Shown piece by piece: positions 16,957 to 24,507 of a stretch of 64,000 nucleotides of DNA. A program made the position numbers and the translations under genes. How positions within the stretch are numbered: position 1 is the stretch's first letter; each line of letters opens with the position of its first letter. The notes under the pieces are model-generated. The model saw only the letters and a list, made by a program, of their open reading frames with translations, ran no database searches and was not told where the DNA came from. Source of the stretch: Massilia brevitalea (GTDB lineage Bacteria > Pseudomonadota > Gammaproteobacteria > Burkholderiales > Burkholderiaceae_D); contig NZ_JAULSI010000005.1 in the NCBI RefSeq assembly GCF_030711405.1, forward strand, positions 62,001-126,000, in the 5' to 3' direction.

Positions 16957-18039
16957 TCAGAACGTCATGTTCTCGGCAATCACCTGGCGATAGCCCTTTT
17001 TGTAGGCCACCTGCAGGATGTCGATGTCGTAGCGCCAGTTCGCTTCCACGATCACCGGGCCGTCATCGGTGATCGCCACATCCCAGCCGACCGTGTACAA
17101 ACTGTCGATCGAGTGATGGGCGCGAGTCACCAGTTCGACCACGTCCTGCCAGTGCGGCAGCTTCAGGCCGACGATGGTCTTGCCGGTGCGCGGGTGGGCC
17201 AGCACGTCGGTCATCTTCGGCCAGGTGCGCGAGATCGAGCAGCGCACGCCGATCAGTTCGCCGTTTTCGGAATCGATGGCGCCGACCAGGTTGCCGCTCG
17301 AGCCATGGGTAAAATTATCGGTCTCGCTGTCGCCGACGATGATGCGCAGGCAGGAACCGATCACCTTGATCTCGCTCCCCTTGCGCACCGTGACGATGCG
17401 CACCGTCGACAGACCCTTGGCCTGGGTGATGTTGCGGATCATCTGGTGATTCACCATCTTCGGCTGCACGATCAGCGCGCGCGTGAACTGCAGCGCGGCC
17501 TGGCAGTGCCTGAAGAAATCCTCGAACGAGCCGCTGCGGCCGGACCAGTGCAGGGTGCTGCCCTCGACGCGCAGCGAAAAGGTACCGTTCCCGTGCGAAC
17601 CATTGCTCGGCTTGAAGAAATAGTCGCCCGGCACCAGCACGCGCGCCAGTTCCTCGGCCGAGTGCAGGTGCGGGATGATGCCGCCATTCGACGGTTGGCC
17701 CGTCACCAGGGCCAGGATCGGGATGGTGCGAATGCCGTGGGCATGGCAATGCTCGAAGAAGCGCGACTTGTCGTCCGCGATCAGGCGCGCTTCCTTCGAG
17801 GTAATCGCCGCATATTTCGCCTTGAGCGGCTCGTTGATCAGGTAATCGGACCAGGCGTGCTTCGGCGTGCTGGCCAGGCGGTACAGCGAAAAGTCCTTGG
17901 CGCCGATGCCGTAGGCCGAGCGCGCGTACAGCGGCCCCCAGATCAGGTGCACGTCCGACAGCTTGCGGATCGAGGACAACGCGTACATTTCGGCGCGCGC
18001 GTAATTCGAGATCGTCTCGGCGACGCGGGATAACTTCAT
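16957..18039 (-). CDS. ATP-grasp protein (sugar-transfer-associated type)
   Basis: A 360-residue ATP-grasp enzyme. The glycine-rich phosphate loop is FKPSNGSHGNGTFSL (about residues 142-156), the late acidic metal-binding strand is GPVIVEANWRYDID (about 329-342), and STVRIVTVRKG lies between. This pattern fits the family found with sugar-transferase and capsule genes, but no glycan cluster surrounds it here. Such enzymes join a carboxylate to an amine through an acyl phosphate; the substrate is unknown. It begins MKLSRVAETISNYARAEMYAL. The gene stands alone between the tRNA and the TraB/GumN gene. Confidence 0.82.
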   Translation of the reverse strand: MKLSRVAETISNYARAEMYALSSIRKLSDVHLIWGPLYARSAYGIGAKDFSLYRLASTPKHAWSDYLINEPLKAKYAAITSKEARLIADDKSRFFEHCHAHGIRTIPILALVTGQPSNGGIIPHLHSAEELARVLVPGDYFFKPSNGSHGNGTFSLRVEGSTLHWSGRSGSFEDFFRHCQAALQFTRALIVQPKMVNHQMIRNITQAKGLSTVRIVTVRKGSEIKVIGSCLRIIVGDSETDNFTHGSSGNLVGAIDSENGELIGVRCSISRTWPKMTDVLAHPRTGKTIVGLKLPHWQDVVELVTRAHHSIDSLYTVGWDVAITDDGPVIVEANWRYDIDILQVAYKKGYRQVIAENMTF

Positions 18040-18218
18040 GCTCTGGCCTTTTGTTTACACTGATTATTCTGTGGGTGCGCTGGCTTCGTTTGTCACAGAA
18101 CCATGTCGCAGCGACAGCAATCATATCGCAATAGCAATAATTTCAGTGCACGGCAGACGTGCGCGAAACTGGCAGGCCACAATGGGCCAGCCGCCCTCGC
18201 CTTCTTTGCACGAAGCGT

Positions 18219-19253
18219 TCAGTTCGGCTTCTCGACCGTATAGCCTTTTGCCTTGAGTTTCGCCAGCGCGCCTTGCGGCGACAGGACTTCGCGCATGCTC
18301 AGCACGGCAAAGGTGCTGGTATTGTTGTCCAATGCTTTCTCGGCTGCGGCCATCCAGTTGTCGATGGCACGCTGTTTTATCGTCAGGATTTCCGGCTGCA
18401 GTTTCGTGATTGCGCTGCTGAGGAAAGCATTGCTGCAGGCGGTCTGGCGTTCGTCGAAATCCAGTTTTTCGATGGCGTCGAGTTCGCCGACAGCCCAGGC
18501 ATTCGCGCGCACGCGGATAGCGGCAATATCGGTGTCCAGGCTGTTCATGGTGGCAGCCAGGCAAGGCACGTCTTGCATGACGGTCTTCTTGAACTCCCGC
18601 ACGGCCTTGACCGGCTCCGCGATCTTCACGTGAACCGCGGTCGCGGTGTACTTGACGTTGTGCTTCTTGGCCAGCTTGCCGAGTACCTCGCGCGGATCCG
18701 TTCCCTTCGCCAGGCCAGCCTCGATCATGGCACGGCGATACAGTTCCTGGGCCACGAACACCGGGCGCTCGTCTTCGATGTCGTCGTCGTTGGCAAAGTA
18801 TTTCTGTTTCAGGGGCGCCCAGCGCGCGTATAACTCGGGTGGCAGCACATCCTTGAGCGTGACGCCGTCGGGATTCTTCTTGAAGCCGATCAGGAAGGGC
18901 AAGGCGGTCACGCCGCCCCAGCCGACGCCGATATTGGTGTCGGGCGTGCCCAGGTATTCCTGAGACTGGGCGATCTTGCGTTCGGCATCCCGGGAACGCC
19001 ATTCGATGGTCCTGGGCAGCGCATCGTAGGCGCCGAATACCCACATCACGTGCTCGCCCTTCGATACCTTCCACAAGCCAGGGCCCGGCCGCTGGCCGGA
19101 GACCATGACAGTTTGCGGCAGCGGTTCGCCATCCGCGGAAGCCGGCGCCACCTCGGCCACAGGCGCTGGAGGTTCGCTTGCCGGTGCAGTCTGGGCCAGC
19201 GCCGGCAGCGTCAGGAAACACAGGGTCAGAGCGGGTAAAACGCGTGTGAACAT
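18219..19253 (-). CDS. TraB/GumN family protein
   Basis: Exported protein of 344 residues. The signal peptide is MFTRVLPALTLCFLTLPALAQ, followed by a Pro/Ala/Glu linker to about residue 45. The TraB/GumN domain follows: GLWKVSKGEHVMWVFGAYDALPRTIEWRS, then the C-terminal TFAVLSMREVLSPQGALAKLKAKGY, where the family usually has an FxAVGAGHLxG box. Here the conserved Gly-His is replaced (VLSMREVL), so a metal-dependent peptidase activity suggested for some relatives may be lost. The ATG at 19253 follows AGAGGGATG; longer frames upstream lack a signal peptide. Divergent from the LPP20/FlgT pair. Confidence 0.82.
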   Translation of the reverse strand: MFTRVLPALTLCFLTLPALAQTAPASEPPAPVAEVAPASADGEPLPQTVMVSGQRPGPGLWKVSKGEHVMWVFGAYDALPRTIEWRSRDAERKIAQSQEYLGTPDTNIGVGWGGVTALPFLIGFKKNPDGVTLKDVLPPELYARWAPLKQKYFANDDDIEDERPVFVAQELYRRAMIEAGLAKGTDPREVLGKLAKKHNVKYTATAVHVKIAEPVKAVREFKKTVMQDVPCLAATMNSLDTDIAAIRVRANAWAVGELDAIEKLDFDERQTACSNAFLSSAITKLQPEILTIKQRAIDNWMAAAEKALDNNTSTFAVLSMREVLSPQGALAKLKAKGYTVEKPN

Positions 19254-19524
19254 CGTGACATCCCTCTTGTTGAGTTGGCTGAAAGTATTGTCATACGGCC
19301 AAGCGATATAAGCAAGAAACAAGATGTTACAAGAGGCATATGCATAATTGATATCTCTTTTAATGCCGGTTTGACCAGGATCAGTATCAAACCCATCAGG
19401 AAACACGCATTTTTGCGACATTTCGGTACAAATATTTCCTGTGGCCATCAAGATACGGCGGGCGCATCCGTTATCCATGGAGATACCGCGCTCGACTGCG
19501 CATCGAATACTCTACGGAACCGTC

Positions 19525-20091
19525 ATGAAACTCGTCGTTGCTCTCGCCCTTGCCGCTACCACGCTGCTGACCGCATGCGGCACCGTGCGCATGCCCACCA
19601 TGTCCGCCAAGCCGGCGCCCGTCCAGCGTGCCCAGCCTGTCATCGTCACTTTGACCGCCACCGGCTACGGCGCCGTCAACACCGCCCTCTGCCAGGGCGA
19701 ATGCGACCGTATCTCGCCGGCCCAGCGCAAGCTGCTGGCCATGCGCGCGGCGCGCCTGGATGCCTACCGCGCCATGGCCGAGCAGGTGTACGGCGTGCGC
19801 GTCGAAGGCGGCAGCACGGTTGGCTCGCTGGCCCTGAAGGATGACAGTTTCAAGGTGTATATTGACGCTTTCATCCGTGGCGCGCGCGTGACCAACAACG
19901 CCCAGCGCGACGACGGCACCTACGAGACCACCGTGGAGATGGATTTCGACACCAATGCACCGCAGATGCAGGTCCCAACCGAAGCGCAAGCTTCCGCCCA
20001 GCCCGCCGTGGCCAAGAACGCCCGCACCCTGGTGGGCAACGCCGGTCCCGGCGCTGCCTACGGCGCGTCGTTCTACCATGCCCAGCAATAA
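19525..20091 (+). CDS. LPP20 family lipoprotein (FlgP-like)
   Basis: Lipoprotein of 188 residues with lipobox LLTAC (Cys at about residue 18). After a Pro/Ala linker comes VTLTATGYGAV, QRKLLAMRAARLDAYRAMAEQVYGVRVEG and AFIRGARV, the core of the LPP20 / FlgP domain. In Vibrio and Campylobacter, FlgP forms an outer-membrane ring around the flagellar basal body. Here there is no flagellar cluster nearby, only the FlgT-like gene, whose start overlaps this gene's end by 14 bases. A flagellar role is plausible but unproven. Confidence 0.85.
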   Translation: MKLVVALALAATTLLTACGTVRMPTMSAKPAPVQRAQPVIVTLTATGYGAVNTALCQGECDRISPAQRKLLAMRAARLDAYRAMAEQVYGVRVEGGSTVGSLALKDDSFKVYIDAFIRGARVTNNAQRDDGTYETTVEMDFDTNAPQMQVPTEAQASAQPAVAKNARTLVGNAGPGAAYGASFYHAQQ

Positions 20092-21268
20092 GACAAGCCG
20101 CATGTTCGGCGGCGCCTTGCTGGCGCTGCTGCTGGCATTCAACGCGCCCGCCCAGGCGGCGCCGGCCGAAGCCGAAGGCGTGGCCCTGATCGACGAAGGC
20201 GGTGCCGCGCGTGCGCGCCAGCTGGCGATCCGCGACGCGCTCGATCAGCTCGGTTTGCGCAGCGCGGCCCGCGTCGACGTGGCCGCCGGCAGCGGCACCA
20301 AGCCGGCGGGCAAGGCCCTGGAAAGCAGCCGCGTCCAGCCGGGCGCCGAATTCGACAACTACAAGATCGTGCGCGAATGGCAGACCGGCCAGCTGCTGCA
20401 CGTGCGCGTGGCCGTCAAGGAAGAAGAAGCGCGGCCACGCGGCAACGTCAACCTGGCCTACCGCAAGAAGATCGTCGTCACGCCCTTCCACGTGCGCAGC
20501 TCGCCCCAGCTCGACGACATCGACAACATCGCCACCCGCCTGCCCCAGGAACTGCTGCGCCGCATGGGCGAGACCGGCAAGTTCCTCGGCAAGGACAGCC
20601 CCTACGTGATTGCGCCCGGCACGATCGGGCCAGCCGCGGACACCGCCGCGGTGCGCCGCATCGCCGGCCTGTACGAAAGCCAGTTCGTGATCTCGGGCGA
20701 GATCATCGACGCCAGCAATTTCGGCAAACCCGCCTATTACGGCCTGCTCAAGAAGGATGCGCGCCGCATCGAGATCGCCTTGTATGTGCACGACGGCCTG
20801 AGCGGCGCCCTGGTGGCGCGCCGCACCGTGGTGGCCGAGGGCGTGGGCGAACGCCGCATCGGGCGCGACAAGCCTTTTGGGAGCGCCAGCTTTGCCGCCA
20901 CGCCGTTCGGCGGCGCGATCCTGCGTGCGCTCGACGAGGGCATTGCCCAGATCACCCGCGATATCGCCCCGCTGCCCTTCATGGCCAAGGTGGTGCAGGT
21001 GCAGGGCGAGCGGATATTTATCGATGCCGGCAGTACCTCGTCGGTGACGCCGGGAGACCAGCTGGTGCTGTACCGCGCGGATGCGCGCCAGCAGGTGTAC
21101 GGCAACGATCCGCTGGTGCCGCTGGGGACGGTGGAAGCGCCGCTGGGCACGGTGGCGATCGTGCAGGTGCAGCCGGGGTTCGCGATCGGGCGGATCGAGC
21201 CGGCGTCGGCGGCGAAGCAGGTCAGTGCGGGGGATCTGGTGCGCTTCGATGTGGCGGTAAGCCCTTGA
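20078..21268 (+). CDS. FlgT-like flagellar assembly protein
   Basis: Secreted protein of 396 residues. After the signal peptide (MFGGALLALLLAFNAPAQA) the FlgT N-terminal domain is seen in EGVALIDEGGAARARQLAIRDAL; a middle domain (KIVVTPFHVRSSPQLDDID, QFVISGEIIDASN) and a C-terminal SH3-like domain (ERIFIDAGSTSSVTPGDQLVLYR) follow. FlgT builds the H-ring of the Vibrio sheathed flagellum. The start at 20078 overlaps the lipoprotein gene and suggests translational coupling; the ATG at 20102 is an alternative and would shorten only the n-region. The domain order argues for true FlgT homology, but the location away from other fla genes leaves the role open. Confidence 0.8.
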   Translation: MPSNKTSRMFGGALLALLLAFNAPAQAAPAEAEGVALIDEGGAARARQLAIRDALDQLGLRSAARVDVAAGSGTKPAGKALESSRVQPGAEFDNYKIVREWQTGQLLHVRVAVKEEEARPRGNVNLAYRKKIVVTPFHVRSSPQLDDIDNIATRLPQELLRRMGETGKFLGKDSPYVIAPGTIGPAADTAAVRRIAGLYESQFVISGEIIDASNFGKPAYYGLLKKDARRIEIALYVHDGLSGALVARRTVVAEGVGERRIGRDKPFGSASFAATPFGGAILRALDEGIAQITRDIAPLPFMAKVVQVQGERIFIDAGSTSSVTPGDQLVLYRADARQQVYGNDPLVPLGTVEAPLGTVAIVQVQPGFAIGRIEPASAAKQVSAGDLVRFDVAVSP

Positions 21269-21272
21269 CGTT

Positions 21273-21419
21273 GTAGGGTGGGCACTTGTGCCCACGCGGT
21301 GCTACTGCTGATGGTCGAAACGATGTTCAATCGATATCGGTTGATCCGTGGCCGCGTGCGAGATCACCCTCCGCCACCTGCCACTGCCGTACCGCGTGGG
21401 CTCGAGAGCCCACCCTACG
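21273..21419. repeat. REP-like inverted hairpin pair, copy C
   Basis: Left hairpin 21273-21305 has core GTGGGCAC-TT-GTGCCCAC; right hairpin 21390-21419 has GTGGGCTC-GA-GAGCCCAC. The flanks GTAGG...ACGCGGT and ACCGCG...CCTAC mirror each other. The two stems differ in sequence but both remain perfect palindromes. It lies between the convergent FlgT-like and udgX genes. Confidence 0.85.
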
Positions 21420-21477
21420 CCTTCCTCGATGTCCGTGATTGGAATAACGAACACAGGACGCGAGCATTGCGCACACA

Positions 21478-22965
21478 TCAGGCTGGCGGTTCTTCCGGCG
21501 GCCGCTCCAGAAGCTCCTGCGCCAGCTTCAAGCCATCGACCATCACCTTGAACGCCTGCTGTTTCGCGTTTTCATCCGGCACGCGCAGGATGTACGAGGG
21601 GTGGTAGACGGTGACCACCCACCGGCCCTCGTGGCGGATCGGCTTGCCCAGCGTGTCCTTCAGCGTCACGCTGCCGGTGCCCAGCACCGACTTCAGCGCG
21701 GTGCTGCCCAGCGCCACGATCACTTTCGGCTTCACCGCCGCCAATTCCTTGTCCAGCCAGTAATGGCAAGCCTCGACCTCGCGCTGGGCCGGGGTCTTGT
21801 GCAGGCGGCGCTTGCCGCGCGGCTCCCACTTGAAGTGTTTTACTGCGTTGGTGAGATACAGCCCGCGCCGCTCGACGCCGGCCGCTTCGAATACCTTGTC
21901 GAGCAGCTTGCCGGCCGGGCCTACGAAGGCATGGCCGGCAAGGTCTTCCTGGTCGCCCGGCTGCTCGCCGACCAGCATGATCGGCGAATGCGTCGGCCCT
22001 TCGCCGGGCACGGCCTGGGTGGCGTACTGCCACAGCTCGCAGCGCCGGCATTCATCCAGCTTCGACGGCTGCTGGCGTTCCGGCTGGGCGTCGGCCGGGG
22101 CAATCGGGATGGTGGCGCCGCTCTTGCGGCCGACGGCCTGGGCCTGGCCGGTGCGGCGCGCGCCGAGGGCGGCGTCGGTAATCATGTTCGGCACAATCGC
22201 TCCTTCAGGCAGGTTCTTCCAGAAACGCGAAGGGATATGACTTTGCATGACCTGGGTATTCAGGCGTGCCGGGTTGAAGATGCTGCGGTAGTAGGTGAGC
22301 CAGAGCGCTTCGCCGGCGTCGTCGAGATCGGCCGCGCTGTTCATCAGGGGGCCGGTATTGTGCAGGGTGGCGCCGTCCCACAGCACGCTGGCGTCGGGCG
22401 TGGCGATCATCCAGCTGACCTTGCCCATGCGGCTGACGAAATGCTCGGCCACCTGGGGCAGCACGTCGTGGTGCGGCTCGAACCAGGCGACGAAGCGCGG
22501 CGGCCCTGCCGCTTCGGGACGTTCGCGGAAACGGATGTAGGCGTGCATGTCGTGCTCTTCGCGGTGCACCGCCTTGACCATCGAGTGCAGGCGCCCGCCG
22601 TCGGCATCGGCGGCGGACTGCACGTCGTGCTCGCCTTGCGTCCAGCGCCAGATCACGCGGTAGAGAAAAGCCCAGCGGTCCGGCATGCGGCAGCAGGCCG
22701 CCGTTTGCAGCATGTCCATCAGCGAGCGCGGCACATGCGGCGCGGGCCGCGTTGCATCCAGGCTGATGGATGGATGCTGAGTAGGCTCGGCCGGCGCCGG
22801 CGCGCTTGAAAACAGATCGCCGGCGCCGGGCTGGCTCCAGGTGACCAGCTCCGGCGGGACCGCGTGGACCAGCAAGTCGCGCGCCGCTTCGCGCCATTCG
22901 GCGAAGCTGGCGACCAGCAGCGGCTGGCCGGCCGCAACTGCCGACGCCGCGGCCGCCGCGCTCAT
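21478..22965 (-). CDS. UdgX-type uracil-DNA glycosylase fused to a DUF4130 domain
   Basis: A 495-residue two-domain repair protein. Residues about 10-245 are the DUF4130/TIGR03915 DNA-metabolism domain (RSLMDMLQTAACCRMPDRWAF, MVKAVHREEHDMHAYIRF, LMNSAADLDDAGEALW). Residues about 290-480 are a family 4-like uracil-DNA glycosylase with cysteines in CRRCELW, the loop GEQPGDQEDLAGHAFVGPAG and the terminal VTVYHPSYILR. At residues 385-389 it carries KRRLH, the counterpart of the KRRIH loop of mycobacterial UdgX, whose His forms a covalent bond with the abasic deoxyribose after uracil excision; the His (389) is kept. The start ATG overlaps the stop of the radical SAM gene as ATGA, so the two are translationally coupled. 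Confidence 0.92.
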   Translation of the reverse strand: MSAAAAASAVAAGQPLLVASFAEWREAARDLLVHAVPPELVTWSQPGAGDLFSSAPAPAEPTQHPSISLDATRPAPHVPRSLMDMLQTAACCRMPDRWAFLYRVIWRWTQGEHDVQSAADADGGRLHSMVKAVHREEHDMHAYIRFRERPEAAGPPRFVAWFEPHHDVLPQVAEHFVSRMGKVSWMIATPDASVLWDGATLHNTGPLMNSAADLDDAGEALWLTYYRSIFNPARLNTQVMQSHIPSRFWKNLPEGAIVPNMITDAALGARRTGQAQAVGRKSGATIPIAPADAQPERQQPSKLDECRRCELWQYATQAVPGEGPTHSPIMLVGEQPGDQEDLAGHAFVGPAGKLLDKVFEAAGVERRGLYLTNAVKHFKWEPRGKRRLHKTPAQREVEACHYWLDKELAAVKPKVIVALGSTALKSVLGTGSVTLKDTLGKPIRHEGRWVVTVYHPSYILRVPDENAKQQAFKVMVDGLKLAQELLERPPEEPPA

Positions 22966-24194
22966 GCGGCCTGCAATTCCGGCCACAGGTTCATCTGCTC
23001 GGGCGCATCGGCCAGGTGGCGCCGCAGCAGGTGGGTGCTCGATTGCCCCTGGGCCGGCTTGTAGTCGGCCGTGACGACGAAGGGTGCGATCTTCTTCATG
23101 CTGCAGCGCAGGCGCGACAAATCTTCCCAGCGCACGCGGCGCAGCCGGCGCAGTTCGACGATGCGCTTGGCGTTGCGAATGCCGATGCCGGGCACGCGCG
23201 CGATCATTTCAGCGTCGGCGCGGTTCAGGTCCATCGGGAAGTGCTCGCGGTTGGCCAGCGCCCAGGCCAGTTTCGGGTCGATGTCGAGCGCCAGGTTGCC
23301 CGACTGCGGAATGATTTCGCCAGCCGTGAAGCCATAGCCGCGCAGGAGAAAATCGGCCTGGTACAGGCGGTGCTCGCGCATCAGCGGCGGCGGCGCCAGC
23401 GGCACGCTCTTCGGGCTCTGCGGGATCGGGCTGAAGGCCGAGTAGTACACGCGCTTGAGTTTATAGCTGCCGTACAGGGTCTCGGCCGTGTTCAGGATCG
23501 TGTGGTCGTCGCTGGCGTCGGCGCCGACGATCATCTGCGTGCTCTGCCCGGCCGGCGCGAATGCCGGCGCCTTCGGTTCCTCGGCCTTTTCGTCGAGCTT
23601 GCGGCGGATCGAGCCCATCGCCAGCTTGATGATGTGCACGTTTTTTTCCGGCGCCAGGCGCGTGACGCTGTCGTGCGTGGGCAGCTCGATGTTCACGGAC
23701 AGGCGGTCGGCATAGCGGCCGGCCTTGGCGATCAGGGCCGGGTCGGCGTCGGGGATGGTCTTCAGGTGGATGTAGCCGCGGAACTTGTGCACTTCACGCA
23801 GCTGGCGCGCCACCTCGACCAGCTGCTCCATCGTGTAGTCGCTGGACTGGATGATGCCCGAACTGAGGAACAAACCGTCGATGTAGTTGCGCAGGTAAAA
23901 ATCGTGGGTGAGCTTGACCACTTCCTCGACCGAGAAGCGGGCGCGCGGCACGTTCGAACTGCGCCGGTTGACGCAGTACTGGCAGTCGTAGACGCAGAAG
24001 TTGGTGAGCAGGATTTTGAGCAGCGAGACGCAGCGGCCGTCAGGCGTGTAGCTGTGGCAAATGCCCATGCCGGTGGTGGCGCCGATGCCGTCGCCGTTGC
24101 TGTCGGACACACGCTTGGGAGCGCCGCTGCTGGCGCAGGAGGCGTCGTATTTGGCGGCGTCGGCCAGGATTTCGAGCTTATCGGTAAGTTCCAT
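22962..24194 (-). CDS. Putative DNA modification/repair radical SAM protein
   Basis: Radical SAM enzyme of 410 residues. The [4Fe-4S] motif CVYDCQYC (CxxxCxxC) lies at about residue 70 after LLKILLTNF; GLFLSSGIIQ and YIHLKTIPDA follow in the barrel. The C-terminal DLNRADAEMIARVPGIGIRNAKRIVELR is a helix-hairpin-helix, implying DNA contact. This is the TIGR03916 family, typically next to the DUF4130/UdgX protein as here. The reaction is unknown. The ATG at 24194 (MELTDKLEILADAAKYD) is the family's usual start, although the frame is open further upstream. It is the first gene of the ATGA-coupled pair. Confidence 0.9.
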   Translation of the reverse strand: MELTDKLEILADAAKYDASCASSGAPKRVSDSNGDGIGATTGMGICHSYTPDGRCVSLLKILLTNFCVYDCQYCVNRRSSNVPRARFSVEEVVKLTHDFYLRNYIDGLFLSSGIIQSSDYTMEQLVEVARQLREVHKFRGYIHLKTIPDADPALIAKAGRYADRLSVNIELPTHDSVTRLAPEKNVHIIKLAMGSIRRKLDEKAEEPKAPAFAPAGQSTQMIVGADASDDHTILNTAETLYGSYKLKRVYYSAFSPIPQSPKSVPLAPPPLMREHRLYQADFLLRGYGFTAGEIIPQSGNLALDIDPKLAWALANREHFPMDLNRADAEMIARVPGIGIRNAKRIVELRRLRRVRWEDLSRLRCSMKKIAPFVVTADYKPAQGQSSTHLLRRHLADAPEQMNLWPELQAA

Positions 24195-24358
24195 CGCGAA
24201 AGGTGGAGCTGTATGGATGTACAGCATATACCAGTCGCGTTGCGCGTGGCGCGCGGGTGAGGTGTGGGTACAACAGGAAGATGGAGAAGGTGCGGGGATG
24301 CCTTGGGATGCGTTGGCGGGGGGCAAGATTTCAATGGAAGGAAGCCATCACCATGCAT

Positions 24359-24442
24359 CGTTACGCGTGGGCACAGGGTGCCCACGCTACGTCAACTGTG
24401 CAGGGGACCGTACGGTGGGCACTCCGTGCCCACGCGGTTACG
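24359..24442. repeat. REP-like hairpins, copy D (reversed order)
   Basis: Two units only about 18 bases apart: 24359-24391 (CGCGTGGGCAC-agg-GTGCCCACGCTACG) and 24409-24442 (GTACGGTGGGCACT-CC-GTGCCCACGCGGTTACG). Their order is the opposite of the other pairs, so the ACGCG sides point outward. They fill the 313-base gap between the radical SAM start and the M16 protease stop; no gene is seen in that gap. Confidence 0.75.
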
Positions 24443-24507
24443 TGCCCATCCTTGCACCCGCGGCGGCGAGGCGTCGCCCGCCACCGCCACCGCGGGCCAC
24501 GACCACA

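Noticed and set aside
16957-18039. Genomic island next to tRNA-Gly
   Set aside because: No integrase, no repeat of the tRNA 3' end, and no clear change in base composition.
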